Assembly: GCA_002691725.1 (NCBI GenBank)
Contig: NZIT01000057.1
Coordinates: 1 to 11,211 of the forward strand
Direction of reading: 5' to 3'
Origin: SAR116 cluster bacterium
GTDB lineage: Bacteria; Pseudomonadota; Alphaproteobacteria; Puniceispirillales; UBA1172
DNA length: 11,211 bases
Shown: piece by piece, positions 1 through 7,362 of the stretch
Numbering within the stretch: position 1 is the first letter of the stretch
Layout of the letters: the number at the start of each line of letters is the position of its first letter
Notes under the pieces: generated by a model
Database searches by the model: none
Seen by the model: the letters and a program-made list of their open reading frames with translations, nothing else
Told to the model about the DNA's origin: nothing
Program-made: the position numbers and the translations under genes

Positions 1-103
1 TTAATCACCCGTGCGCCACTAGATCCGAAGATCTCGTTCGACTTGCATGTGTTAAGCATGCCGCCAGCGTTCGTTCTGAGCCAGGATCAAACTCTTAGGT
101 TAG
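1..103 (-). rRNA. rrs: 16S ribosomal RNA, 5' end (partial)
   Basis: Read on the minus strand, positions 96-86 give AGAGTTTGATC, followed by CTGGCTCAG, the universal bacterial 16S start (27F primer site). It continues into ACGAACGCTGGCGGCATG and the conserved ACATGCAAGTCGAACG stretch. The variable V1 hairpin is GATCTTCGGATC, and the fragment ends in GGCGCACGGGTGA. Only about 100 nt lie in the window and the rest runs off the left edge. The mature 5' end is placed near 103 by counting back seven bases from AGAGTTTGATC, as in E. coli, so it is uncertain by a few bases. Identity is essentially certain. Confidence 0.97.
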
Positions 104-285
104 ACTTGATCGAATAATCGATCAGACCCACCCAAAAAAATCCATGACTTAATTAGCGTAGATTCATGGGTGGTATATTTTATTTATACCAGACGGCACA
201 TTGTCATGTGCACCGCCGCCCACGAATCCCTTCCAAATCATACTTACCATCTCAAAAAGCTCGTCAGCACATAATGGCTGGCGTG
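104..285 (-). other. rRNA operon leader (precursor 5' region)
   Basis: This stretch lies between the predicted rrn promoter and the mature 16S end. Three perfect inverted repeats are visible: 107-113 with 118-124 (7 bp, 4-nt loop), 171-177 with 185-191 (7 bp, 7-nt loop) and 196-201 with 206-211 (6 bp, 4-nt loop). CCACCC near 128-133 can also pair with GGGTGG at 168-173. Such structures are usual in rRNA leaders, where RNase III and other nucleases trim the precursor. The partner strand beyond the 16S 3' end is outside the window, so the processing stem cannot be shown. No tRNA or ORF is seen. Confidence 0.7.
249..260 (-). promoter_or_regulatory. boxA-like antitermination element
   Basis: On the minus strand this reads GCTTTTTGAGAT. 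It differs at two of twelve positions from the boxA core GCTCTTTGACAT, the form I recall for rRNA leaders. It lies some 25-35 nt after the predicted transcription start, a sensible place for a NusB/S10 loading site. The resemblance is short and the region is T-rich, so chance is possible. Confidence 0.4.
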
Positions 286-291
286 GAGCGG

Positions 292-320
292 TTTATTGCG
301 TATCCTGCTCCGGTTGTCAA
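292..320 (-). promoter_or_regulatory. rRNA operon promoter (sigma-70 type)
   Basis: On the minus strand a perfect -35 TTGACA (320-315) is followed by a 17-bp spacer and AATAAA (297-292), which matches four of six -10 bases. Transcription would start near 285. Upstream of the -35 (about 321-350) the DNA is made of A and T runs and resembles an UP element. Downstream of the -10 comes the GC-rich CCGCTCC, a discriminator of the kind linked to stringent (ppGpp) control. The site lies about 180 nt ahead of the 16S gene, as expected. The function of each part is inferred from sequence only. Confidence 0.75.
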
Positions 321-627
321 ACCCTAAATGCAAAAAAAATGTAAATAATTAAAATGAGGGATAAACCCTATTATTTGGGTAATCTTTGCAAAGGATTTCA
401 GCATCCAGTAATGATAATATTACTTGATTATTATTCATCATCAGACAATATATCCATCTTAGTGATCGGCATAAGTATTGCAATGGTCAATACACGTGAT
501 TCTAACATATTAAAATTAGGGTTTGTAAAAAAGTCTACATTCCAGTATGTTGTGGCACTTAGTTAATTTATTAGTATATGATTAGGTAGCAAAGTGCGGT
601 TAACTTTATGGAATCAGGATCGCTGAC
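321..627. other. AT-rich intergenic region between rrn promoter and M23 gene
   Basis: This 307-bp stretch separates the divergent rRNA operon and peptidase gene. One 70-codon open frame (354-566, plus strand) exists, but it has no ribosome binding site, resembles no family I know, and sits in low-complexity AT-rich DNA, so I do not call it. A 6-bp inverted repeat GTATTG/CAATAC is at 475-480 and 488-493. A weak plus-strand promoter (TTGTAA, 17 bp, TATGTT) lies around 523-551 and could serve the peptidase gene. I see no RNA gene and no DnaA boxes. Confidence 0.5.
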
Positions 628-2076
628 ATGAATAACAAGATGAATACTCAGTTTCAGATGTCTTATCTCTATCGCTGGAAGCAAAATATGCTGAAAACTT
701 CGGCTTTTTTAACGATATTTTCGGCGATTCTCTTATTTTTAGTATCATTCGCGCAGGCGGCTGAAAATCAAAATACTGCTCTTGATGCTGATCCTCCTAT
801 TATTCTCAGCAGTTATGGCATTGTTTTGCCGCAACCGCGCCCTGACCCGCGAAGCATATTTCCCGAAACCGAACCATCGCTTAGTATTTTTATTGAAGTC
901 CAGTCAGGGATTTCAATCGATACAGATGAACGTCTCTATAAGCTCAAATCGGGTGAGGGATTATCTAACCTCCTTAAGCGCGCCGGTTTTAGCAGTGATA
1001 TGCGCAAAACTGCCATTCAGCATATTAAATCACATCGCTCTTTACGGCGGCTTCCTGTCGGCTTCCCTGTCTATGCTATTGCGCCCACGGATAACACGCC
1101 TGGCGGCATTCGGATATCAATAGACGAAGAACAAGACCTTAGTCTCTATTATAATATGGAAGACAAAGAATGGCGTAGCATCCGTAGCTATCGTCCATAT
1201 GAATATTACCTGACATATATTTCCGGCAATATTGATGATTCGCTTTATAAATCGGGCATAAATGCCGGAATGACCGATGCTACCTTTAATGAATTCATCC
1301 ATATCATGAGTTTTAGTGTCGATTTTCAGCGGCAGATTAGAAGAGGCGATCAGTTCGAAGCCCTAATTGAATATCGCCGTGATCTTGTCACTGGCAAAAA
1401 TGTCCATGGTGGTCAGATTTATTATTTATCCATGGTGCTGTCGGGTGAGAAGATTGAATATTATCGGCATCAACAAAGTGATGGCGGCGTTGGCTATTAT
1501 GACCGTAAAGGCGTCTCTGCCTATCGCACATTAATGCGAACACCCATTAACGGCGCCCGCCTGTCATCTGGCTTCGGCAATCGCAAGCATCCTGTCTTAG
1601 GCTACACAAAGGCGCATCGCGGAGCTGATTTCGCTGCTCCTACGGGAACACCAATCATGGCGGCAGGTGATGGTTTGATTGAATATGCCGGATGGAATGG
1701 CAGTTATGGCCGCTATGTTCGCATTGCTCATAATGGAACCTTCAAAACAGCATATGCCCATATGTCTGGTATTAAAAAAGGCGTCCGTTCAGGAGCACGT
1801 GTTAATCAGGGAGAAATCATTGGTTATGTCGGCTCAACCGGACGTTCGACCGGGCCGCATTTGCATTATGAGATTCTTGTTAATGGCAGACATGTTAACC
1901 CTATAACCGTTGAGCTACCATCAGGTTCACCTTTGACAAAAATTGAAAAGATACGGCTTGCTCAGAATATTGAGATCATATCTAAAGAGATGTCATCGCG
2001 GGGCATTATTAACTTTGCTTCAAACCAGTTTTCTGACCGATTAGCCGCGAATACCCATACGATTGAAATAAAATAA
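628..2076 (+). CDS. Secreted M23-family metallopeptidase (murein DD-endopeptidase, MepM/LytM-like)
   Basis: A 482-residue periplasmic or envelope protein predicted to cut peptide cross-links in peptidoglycan, using zinc. The N-terminus has a basic stretch, a hydrophobic segment (about 25-42) and an AQA-AE signal peptidase I site near residue 44. Residues about 101-155 look like the LysM/OapA-like domain common in this family. A linking beta-rich region follows, then the M23 (LytM) domain at about 310-425. There the zinc motif H-x3-D is H330/D334, the second motif HLH is H411-H413, and a further conserved His lies at 378, so the catalytic set appears intact. The ATG start is preceded by AGGA at 616-619, 8 nt away. 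It stands alone on the plus strand, divergent from the rRNA operon and convergent with the DUF4167 gene. Family assignment is firm. Whether it is an active endopeptidase or regulates an amidase is not decided by sequence. Confidence 0.93.
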   Translation: MNNKMNTQFQMSYLYRWKQNMLKTSAFLTIFSAILLFLVSFAQAAENQNTALDADPPIILSSYGIVLPQPRPDPRSIFPETEPSLSIFIEVQSGISIDTDERLYKLKSGEGLSNLLKRAGFSSDMRKTAIQHIKSHRSLRRLPVGFPVYAIAPTDNTPGGIRISIDEEQDLSLYYNMEDKEWRSIRSYRPYEYYLTYISGNIDDSLYKSGINAGMTDATFNEFIHIMSFSVDFQRQIRRGDQFEALIEYRRDLVTGKNVHGGQIYYLSMVLSGEKIEYYRHQQSDGGVGYYDRKGVSAYRTLMRTPINGARLSSGFGNRKHPVLGYTKAHRGADFAAPTGTPIMAAGDGLIEYAGWNGSYGRYVRIAHNGTFKTAYAHMSGIKKGVRSGARVNQGEIIGYVGSTGRSTGPHLHYEILVNGRHVNPITVELPSGSPLTKIEKIRLAQNIEIISKEMSSRGIINFASNQFSDRLAANTHTIEIK

Positions 2077-2116
2077 TGATTGAAAGTCTTGACGCAATCT
2101 AGCGAGAACTTGCTTT

Positions 2117-2204
2117 AGCTCGCGCTTATTGAAGCTGGCCTTTATTGTAGCTGGCTCTTATTTTAGTTAGCCCAATTTAGCTGGCTCTTATTTTAGCTGG
2201 CAAG
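2117..2204. repeat. Imperfect tandem repeat, 16-bp unit, about 5.5 copies
   Basis: On the plus strand the consensus unit AGCTGGCTCTTATTTT starts at 2117, 2133, 2149, 2165 (a degenerate 14-bp copy), 2179 and 2195 (partial). Units 3 and 5 are identical. The array fills most of the space between the convergent peptidase and DUF4167 genes, and its last copy carries the final codons and TAA stop of the DUF4167 gene. A weak 5-bp stem (GCGAG 2102-2106 with CTCGC 2119-2123) overlaps the first unit, but there is no proper T run, so I do not call a terminator. Confidence 0.8.
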
Positions 2205-2693
2205 TGTCGAGGGCTGATCTTTATCTTTGTCATCATTGTTTTCGATTGTGCCAGCATCTGAACCCGTGCCACCTTCATCGTCAGCGGCATCTGGTGCTGT
2301 CGCTTTATCTGCGGCAGAACTACTGCTCTGATCATTATCTCGGCCATTAGCACTAGCTTCGCTGGCATTATCCTCATGCTCGGAGGAGCCGGATGATAGC
2401 GGCGGTTGTTGCTGTGATTGCCGCCGATCTTCCATATTTGCCATGATGGTGCTATGGACACGGAAATAATGATCTGCATATTGATAATAGGCTTCAGCAG
2501 TGATGCGTTCACCTGCGGCAGAAGATTCATTTCCTAGAGAGGTGTATTTTTCATGCAATTGTTGCGCGTTTCCTCGTAAGCGGACATCAGGCCCATTTGA
2601 GTCTAATGTTGTGTTACGATTGATTTGACCGAAGTTATTATTTCTACGGCCACCACGCCCACGCTGCCGCGTGTTCTTTCCAGACTGTCTCAT
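2193..2693 (-). CDS. DUF4167 domain-containing protein
   Basis: A 166-residue protein of unknown function from a family typical of alphaproteobacteria. The first 20 residues are strongly basic and RG-rich (RQRGRGGRRNNN), which suggests nucleic-acid binding. Residues about 31-85 carry the family core: SNGPDVRLRGNAQQL, an EKYTSLG segment, then the AEAYYQYADHYFR helix. The rest (about 90-166) is acidic, rich in Ser, Ala, Asp and Glu, and probably disordered. ATG start with a modest AGG about 9 nt upstream. It follows prmC after 143 bp in the same direction, the usual place for this family in alphaproteobacteria. A role in translation or RNA handling is only inferred from the basic tail and neighbours. 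Its stop codon lies inside the 16-bp repeat array. Confidence 0.9.
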   Translation of the reverse strand: MRQSGKNTRQRGRGGRRNNNFGQINRNTTLDSNGPDVRLRGNAQQLHEKYTSLGNESSAAGERITAEAYYQYADHYFRVHSTIMANMEDRRQSQQQPPLSSGSSEHEDNASEASANGRDNDQSSSSAADKATAPDAADDEGGTGSDAGTIENNDDKDKDQPSTLAS

Positions 2694-2769
2694 AAATTTT
2701 TACCTAAAATAATTGAACCTTCACCGAAAAGAAGGCGTTTCTGCCGTTAAAGTTAATCGGGAAATTCGG

Positions 2770-2786
2770 TAGTCATCTCATGACTA
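2770..2786. promoter_or_regulatory. Perfect 7-bp hairpin / palindrome upstream of DUF4167 gene
   Basis: TAGTCAT, CTC, ATGACTA forms a perfect inverted repeat with a 3-nt loop. It sits just downstream of a possible minus-strand promoter: TTGATA at 2822-2817, a 17-bp spacer and TAATGT at 2799-2794. The palindrome would therefore lie at the very start of the DUF4167 transcript, as an operator or an RNA hairpin. It has no T run on either side, so it is not a standard terminator for prmC. The promoter call is weak because the -10 matches only three of six bases. Confidence 0.35.
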
Positions 2787-2836
2787 GGTATAGACATTAC
2801 TGATCAATGATAGCGATATCAAGCATAAATTTACGA

Positions 2837-3691
2837 TTATTGCATCTTAATTAGACCCAAGACACGGATAATACCTGACAAATCACGCCATTGCTGGTGA
2901 CATATCAGCCCAACATCTTGTGCTAAAGCAATGACAGAACAGTCCTGACCTTTGCCAATTTCGACTAATGCCATGCCTTCAGGCTTCAGACGGGCACTGA
3001 TTTTGGGCAAGATCACTCGCCATGCCGCATACCCATCGGAGCCACCATCTAATGCCAGCGGCGGATCATAATCGCGCACCTCTGATTTAAGCGCTTTTAT
3101 GTCATTAGTCGGAATATAAGGCGGATTGCTGATAATAATATCGGCTTTCATATCCTTCTTAATCGCGGCACACCAATCTGAGACAACATATCGCGCCCGC
3201 TTGTTAAGCTGATGGTAGCGCGCATTAGCCGTGGCGGTTGTGATAGCATCCGGGCTTTTATCAAGGCCAATGCCTGATGCCTCATGCCATTCAGAGAGGA
3301 TGGCAAGCAATAAGCATCCTGAGCCTGTGCCATAATCCATGATAAGCGGCGCCGTGGGCTGATGCTTTTTTTGCTCTAAAGCCGCTGCCACTAGTGTTTC
3401 ACTATCAGGTCTGGGATCAAGACAATCAGGCGATAAGTCAAAGCGCATCGACCAGAACTCACGCCAGCCTCTGATCCGTGATATTGGCACGCCTGCAAGG
3501 CGCCGCGCCAACATCGCGTCAAGCCGCGCCATCGTATCAGCATCAAGCACCATATCTTCATGCGCATAGACTTGCCGGTCTTGCCCTAATGCCAGCCCCA
3601 CCAATAGCCTTGCATCCAGTAAAGGCATTTCAATATCTGCCATCTTGAGTTGAGCAGTCAGCTGAGATAGCAAAGCTCCAAGCGTCGTCAA
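2837..3691 (-). CDS. prmC: Peptide chain release factor N5-glutamine methyltransferase PrmC (HemK)
   Basis: A 284-residue SAM-dependent enzyme that methylates the glutamine of the GGQ motif in RF1 and RF2, which raises their peptidyl-tRNA hydrolysis activity. The N-terminal helical substrate-binding domain covers about 1-75. PRPDSE (93-98) is the usual PRPETE-like segment, DYGTGSGCL (119-127) is SAM motif I, and the diagnostic NPPY is at 189-192. The length is normal for the family. The start is TTG at 3691-3689. It is supported by GAGGA 7 nt upstream, and no in-frame ATG lies between the prfA stop and residue 17. The gene lies 10 bp after prfA, whose product is its substrate. Its Shine-Dalgarno sequence overlaps the prfA stop codon, which suggests translational coupling. 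Confidence 0.95.
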   Translation of the reverse strand: MTTLGALLSQLTAQLKMADIEMPLLDARLLVGLALGQDRQVYAHEDMVLDADTMARLDAMLARRLAGVPISRIRGWREFWSMRFDLSPDCLDPRPDSETLVAAALEQKKHQPTAPLIMDYGTGSGCLLLAILSEWHEASGIGLDKSPDAITTATANARYHQLNKRARYVVSDWCAAIKKDMKADIIISNPPYIPTNDIKALKSEVRDYDPPLALDGGSDGYAAWRVILPKISARLKPEGMALVEIGKGQDCSVIALAQDVGLICHQQWRDLSGIIRVLGLIKMQ

Positions 3692-3698
3692 GATTGTA

Positions 3699-3703
3699 TC
3701 CTC
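3699..3703 (-). promoter_or_regulatory. Ribosome binding site deciding the prmC TTG start
   Basis: On the minus strand GAGGA occurs 7 nt before TTG. It overlaps the TGA stop of prfA (3704-3702), the two being fused as TGAGGA. The nearby ATG at 3705-3703 is out of frame and reaches a stop after five codons, so TTG is the only well-supported start. Confidence 0.65.
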
Positions 3704-4778
3704 ATGCGTTTGAGGCGAGCGCCGCCGCCTGATCTTCGGTGATCAGAGCATCAATCATTTCATCGAGATTTTCCCCTGCCAGTATCTTTTCCAGCTTATA
3801 TAGGGTGAGATTAATCCGGTGATCGGTGACGCGGCCCTGGGGGAAGTTATAGGTGCGTATCCGCTCCGACCTGTCCCCTGACCCGACCTGCCCTTTGCGT
3901 GATGCCGCTCGTTCAGCCTCAGCGCGTGCCCGCTCAGCGTCATATATTCTCGCACGCAGGATTTTCATCGCTTTAGCACGGTTTTTATGCTGTGATTTTT
4001 CATCCTGCTGGCTGACAACAATTCCGGTTGGTATATGAGTAATCCGAACCGCGGAATCGGTTGTATTGACCGACTGACCGCCAGGGCCTGAAGCACGAAA
4101 GACATCTATTCTTAAATCTTGATCATCTAGCGTCACGTCAACATCTTCGGCTTCGGGCAGAACCGCTACCGTTGCCGCCGATGTATGGATACGCCCGCCT
4201 GCCTCAGTTTCCGGCACGCGCTGCACCCGATGAACACCTGATTCAAACTTTAGCCGCGCAAAGACACTATTGCCAGTGATCGTAGCAGAGGCTTCTTTAT
4301 AGCCGCCTATTCCAGTTTCAGAGATTTCAAGCACCTCAAATCGCCAGCCTTGATTGGCGGCAAAACGCTGATACATAGCAAACAAATCAGCAGCAAATAA
4401 CGCCGCCTCATCACCACCTGTTCCGGCACGGACTTCTAAAATAGCGTTACGCGCATCATCTTTATCTTTTGGCAGCAGCATAATCTTCAACGCATGTTCA
4501 GCGTTTTCCAACCCTGCTTCAAGCGTCTCTATTTCTTCTTCTGCCATGGCTATGATATCCGCATCGCCATCGGCTTCGGCTAATAATGCCTGTGCCGAAA
4601 CTAAATTGGCGGTCATGGATTGCACCTGTTCCGCTTGTTCGGCAATGGGGCGCAAATCTGATAACTCTTTGGATAATTGCATCATCTCATCTGATGACAT
4701 ATTGCCAGCATCATTGAGCTGATTTTCGATATCCTGCCGACGTTCTAATATTCGCGCCAAATTGGTTTGTATTGACAT
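3702..4778 (-). CDS. prfA: Peptide chain release factor 1 (RF1)
   Basis: A 358-residue cytoplasmic release factor that reads UAA and UAG in the ribosomal A site and triggers release of the finished peptide. The stop-codon recognition tripeptide PxT appears as PET at 189-191. The catalytic GGQ is at 233-235 within [15 protein letters not shown], almost exactly where E. coli RF1 has them. PET rather than the RF2 tripeptide SPF, together with the position, marks it as RF1. The N-terminal coiled-coil domain (about 1-100) and the RAGTGGDEA segment (117-125) are intact. ATG start with AAGGA 9 nt upstream. It sits between hisS (37-38 bp upstream) and prmC (10 bp downstream) in one transcription direction, so co-transcription is likely. 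Confidence 0.98.
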   Translation of the reverse strand: MSIQTNLARILERRQDIENQLNDAGNMSSDEMMQLSKELSDLRPIAEQAEQVQSMTANLVSAQALLAEADGDADIIAMAEEEIETLEAGLENAEHALKIMLLPKDKDDARNAILEVRAGTGGDEAALFAADLFAMYQRFAANQGWRFEVLEISETGIGGYKEASATITGNSVFARLKFESGVHRVQRVPETEAGGRIHTSAATVAVLPEAEDVDVTLDDQDLRIDVFRASGPGGQSVNTTDSAVRITHIPTGIVVSQQDEKSQHKNRAKAMKILRARIYDAERARAEAERAASRKGQVGSGDRSERIRTYNFPQGRVTDHRINLTLYKLEKILAGENLDEMIDALITEDQAAALASNA

Positions 4779-4816
4779 TGTGGATTGTCCTTATCTTCAA
4801 CTTAAAATATGGGGAC

Positions 4817-6064
4817 TTAAACGATTTGGCGCATGAAATGGGAGCCGAGATCATCTATGGCAATCTCACTCTGCTGACCATCAGCCATGGATCGCAACAT
4901 AACGACATTGCGCGCCGCTTCATCATCACCAAGGATAACAACATATCGCGCCTTGAGCCGATCAGCGCGCTTCATTTGCTTGCCTAAATTGGTAGCATAT
5001 GCGGTTTCAACCCGAAGCCCATGGTCACGAAGCGGCATGGCAAGCCGAAACAATGTCGCCATATGCACATCAGACATGCCAATCATCATCACATCAACAG
5101 GCTTTAGCGGCGGGATATCCGACAACATAGCCAGCCGTTCAATGCCAGCCGCCCAGCCAACACCACTGACATCACCGCCACCCAGCATAGCCGCCAGGCC
5201 ATCATAGCGGCCACCAGCCATGACAGTCCCCTGCGCCCCCAGAGCATCGGTTATAAACTCAAATGTCGTATGCCCATAATAATCAAGCCCGCGAACAAGC
5301 CGCGAATTAATCTGATAGGGAATATTGACCGCATCAAGATAACCGCGAGTCGCCGCAAAGTGATCTTGTGAGGACGGGTTAAGATAATCGCTTAAGTCAG
5401 GAGCATTAACCAAAATGGCCTGATCCCCCGCATCCTTGCTGTCAAGAATGCGAAGCGGGTTTAAGTCTAGCCGCCGTTGGCTGTCCTCTGATAAGGCGGT
5501 TTTATGATCACTCAGATAATCCACCAAGGCCTGCCTGTAAGCCGAGCGGCTTTCCATATCGCCCAAAGTGTTGAGATGCAAAACACAATGCGTCGCCACC
5601 GCAAGCTGATTGAGGATCATATGGCCAAGCGCGATCACCTCAGCGTCACCAATAGCAGAGGGGACGCCAAGTAACTCAACCCCGATTTGATGAAACTGCC
5701 GCATCCGGCCTTTCTGTGGGCGTTCATAACGAAACATCGGGCCAGCATAAAAATATTTCTGGGGCAATGTCTGGGTCAAGCCCGCGCTGATCAGTGCCCG
5801 AACCGCGCCTGCTGTGCCTTCGGGGCGCAGCGTTAAGCTGTCGCCGCCACGGTCTGCAAATGAATAGGTTTCTTTTGATACAACATCACTGGCCTCCCCT
5901 AAAGGCCGGGCAAACACCTCTGTGAACTCAAATATAGGAGTCGCCATTTCCTCATAACCAAAGCTAAGGCTGACTGATCTGGCCGTATCGGTCACATGGC
6001 GGTGGCCGTTCATAACGTCAGGCAAAAGGTCTGTCGTCCCGCGTGGTGATTGCAATTTTGCCAT
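4817..6064 (-). CDS. hisS: Histidyl-tRNA synthetase
   Basis: A 415-residue class II aminoacyl-tRNA synthetase that attaches histidine to tRNA-His in the cytoplasm. It opens with the typical SPRGTTDLLPD. Motif 2 contains RPEGT (80-84) and FRYE (111-114) leading to RQFHQIGVELLG. The HisRS-specific histidine-binding motif RGLDYY is at 258-263, GGRYDGL at 284-290, and motif 3 GVGWAAGIERL at 301-311 with R310. The C-terminal anticodon-binding domain covers about 320-415. ATG start with AAGGA about 9 nt upstream. It lies 61 bp after ispG and 38 bp before prfA on the same strand. The leader between ispG and hisS is filled by a 14-bp tandem repeat. Confidence 0.98.
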   Translation of the reverse strand: MAKLQSPRGTTDLLPDVMNGHRHVTDTARSVSLSFGYEEMATPIFEFTEVFARPLGEASDVVSKETYSFADRGGDSLTLRPEGTAGAVRALISAGLTQTLPQKYFYAGPMFRYERPQKGRMRQFHQIGVELLGVPSAIGDAEVIALGHMILNQLAVATHCVLHLNTLGDMESRSAYRQALVDYLSDHKTALSEDSQRRLDLNPLRILDSKDAGDQAILVNAPDLSDYLNPSSQDHFAATRGYLDAVNIPYQINSRLVRGLDYYGHTTFEFITDALGAQGTVMAGGRYDGLAAMLGGGDVSGVGWAAGIERLAMLSDIPPLKPVDVMMIGMSDVHMATLFRLAMPLRDHGLRVETAYATNLGKQMKRADRLKARYVVILGDDEAARNVVMLRSMADGQQSEIAIDDLGSHFMRQIV

Positions 6065-6096
6065 TATTAATCTTCCTTAATTTGATCTACCTTTTA

Positions 6097-6166
6097 GTCA
6101 TTTCGGGCAGGTCATCTCGGGTTAGTTATTTTGGGTTAGTCATTTTGGGTTGGTCATCTCGGGCAC
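6097..6166. repeat. Tandem repeat, 14-bp unit, five copies, spanning the ispG stop codon
   Basis: On the plus strand, units start at 6097, 6111, 6125, 6139 and 6153, with consensus GTCATNTCGGGTTA or the variant GTTATTTTGGGTTA. Read as mRNA (minus strand), the unit is close to AAAATGACTAACCC. The ispG stop TAA (6128-6126) lies in the third unit, so the last ispG codons come from the array while the other half lies in the ispG-hisS gap. Because 14 is not a multiple of three, each copy shifts the frame. Confidence 0.85.
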
Positions 6167-7259
6167 GTTGGATAGCCTCAGCCCGGTCCTCGACCAGCGC
6201 GACAACATGATCAACCAGATCACCGTTTTGAAGCCTATGGTCAGCCATGCCAGACAGATATATCTGATGCGTATCTTTGCCGCCACCTGTTAATCCGATA
6301 TCTGTCAACCGCGCCTCACCCGGGCCATTAACCACACATCCGATGATAGATACGGTAATAGGCTCATTAATATGTGCTAGCCTATCTTCAATCTCACGGA
6401 CTGAGCTGATCACATCAAATTGCTGCCGTGAACATGATGGGCAAGAGATCACCGTCACCCCGCGATGCCGCAAACCAAGTGATTTCAGCATTTCAAAGCC
6501 AACTTTGACTTCTTCAACCGGATCAGCAGATAAAGATACCCTTATCGTATCGCCAATACCTGACCATAATAAATTGCCAAGCCCGATAGATGATTTTACC
6601 GTTCCGGCACGCAAGCCTCCCGCCTCAGTGATGCCAATATGGAGCGGGCAATCAATCGCATCCGCCAAGCCATGATAAGCAGCAACAGCTAGAAATACGT
6701 CTGATGCCTTAACCGATATCTTGAAGTCATGAAAATCTTTATCCTGCAATAGGCTGGCATGATAGAGCGCCGATTCTACTAACGCATCAGGGCAAGGTTC
6801 ACCATATTTTTCGAGCAAGTTTCTTTCCAGTGAGCCGCCATTAACCCCAATCCGCATAGAACAGCCATGATCACGAGCCGCTTTAATGACCTCAGCCACC
6901 CGATCTGATGAACCAATATTGCCCGGATTTATCCGGAGACAAGCAGCACCAGCCTTGGCCGCTTCAAGGGCGCGCCGATAATGAAAATGAATATCCGCAA
7001 TAATAGGAACAGGGCTTTCCTTGACAATGGTTTTAAGCGCCGCCGTGCTATCTTCGTCAGGACATGAAACCCGCACCAGATCAGCACCAGCCTCAGCCGC
7101 GCGATTGATCTGATCAAGTGTTGCCGCCGCATCAGAAGTAGGCGTATTAGTCATGGTCTGCACAGAAATCGGCGCATCACCCCCAACCGCAACATCACCA
7201 ACCATAATCTGCCGTGATTTACGCCGCTGAATATCGCGATACGGGCGATAATTTGTCAT
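6126..7259 (-). CDS. ispG: 4-hydroxy-3-methylbut-2-enyl diphosphate synthase, flavodoxin-dependent (GcpE)
   Basis: A 377-residue iron-sulfur enzyme that converts 2-C-methyl-D-erythritol 2,4-cyclodiphosphate to HMBPP, the next-to-last step of the MEP isoprenoid pathway. The N-terminal TIM-barrel-like part contains [10 protein letters not shown] (85-94). The C-terminal part carries the 4Fe-4S ligands C273 and C276 (SCPSC) and C308 (GCVVNGPGE), with E315 as the usual fourth ligand. I chose the ATG at 7259, since GGAGAGG (7273-7267) lies 7 nt upstream and [10 protein letters not shown] matches the usual family start. An ATG at 7322 would add 21 residues without a good ribosome site. The last codons lie within a 14-bp tandem repeat, so the extreme C-terminus (about QPKMTNPK) is probably lineage-specific. 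It stands between the rodZ-like gene and hisS, as in E. coli. Confidence 0.97.
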   Translation of the reverse strand: MTNYRPYRDIQRRKSRQIMVGDVAVGGDAPISVQTMTNTPTSDAAATLDQINRAAEAGADLVRVSCPDEDSTAALKTIVKESPVPIIADIHFHYRRALEAAKAGAACLRINPGNIGSSDRVAEVIKAARDHGCSMRIGVNGGSLERNLLEKYGEPCPDALVESALYHASLLQDKDFHDFKISVKASDVFLAVAAYHGLADAIDCPLHIGITEAGGLRAGTVKSSIGLGNLLWSGIGDTIRVSLSADPVEEVKVGFEMLKSLGLRHRGVTVISCPSCSRQQFDVISSVREIEDRLAHINEPITVSIIGCVVNGPGEARLTDIGLTGGGKDTHQIYLSGMADHRLQNGDLVDHVVALVEDRAEAIQRARDDQPKMTNPK

Positions 7260-7266
7260 ATCAATA

Positions 7267-7273
7267 CCTCTCC
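7267..7273 (-). promoter_or_regulatory. Strong ribosome binding site deciding the ispG start
   Basis: On the minus strand GGAGAGG lies 7 nt before the ATG at 7259-7257. It favours this start over the in-frame ATG at 7322, which has no comparable site. Confidence 0.75.
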
Positions 7274-7362
7274 ACATGATTTTTAGCACATGTTTAGCGC
7301 GCTGGACAAATGCAATGGCCATTGCGCCAACTCGGTTAATCCTAAATCATATTAACAATGTT

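Noticed and set aside
354..566. A 70-codon open frame on the plus strand between the rRNA promoter and the peptidase gene
   Set aside because: It has no ribosome binding site, no recognisable family, and lies in AT-rich DNA next to the rrn promoter region. It is more likely a chance open frame.
321..627. A replication origin in the AT-rich gap
   Set aside because: I found no DnaA-box cluster (TTATCCACA-like) and no origin-associated genes beside it.
2101..2130. A possible terminator after the M23 gene (GCGAG ... CTCGC)
   Set aside because: The stem is only 5 bp, the loop is 12 nt, and there is no real T run. It also overlaps the tandem repeat, which explains the sequence better.
2117..2204. 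Could the repeat array be a CRISPR?
   Set aside because: The 14-16 bp units are directly adjacent with no unique spacers, and no cas genes are present. The same holds for the array at 6097-6166.
2177..2530. A 117-codon minus-strand open frame overlapping the DUF4167 gene
   Set aside because: It is a frame-shifted shadow of the DUF4167 coding sequence, with no family resemblance and no separate ribosome site.
7260..7322. A 21-residue N-terminal extension of IspG from an upstream ATG
   Set aside because: The downstream ATG has a strong GGAGAGG site at ideal spacing, and the extension is not part of the usual IspG sequence.
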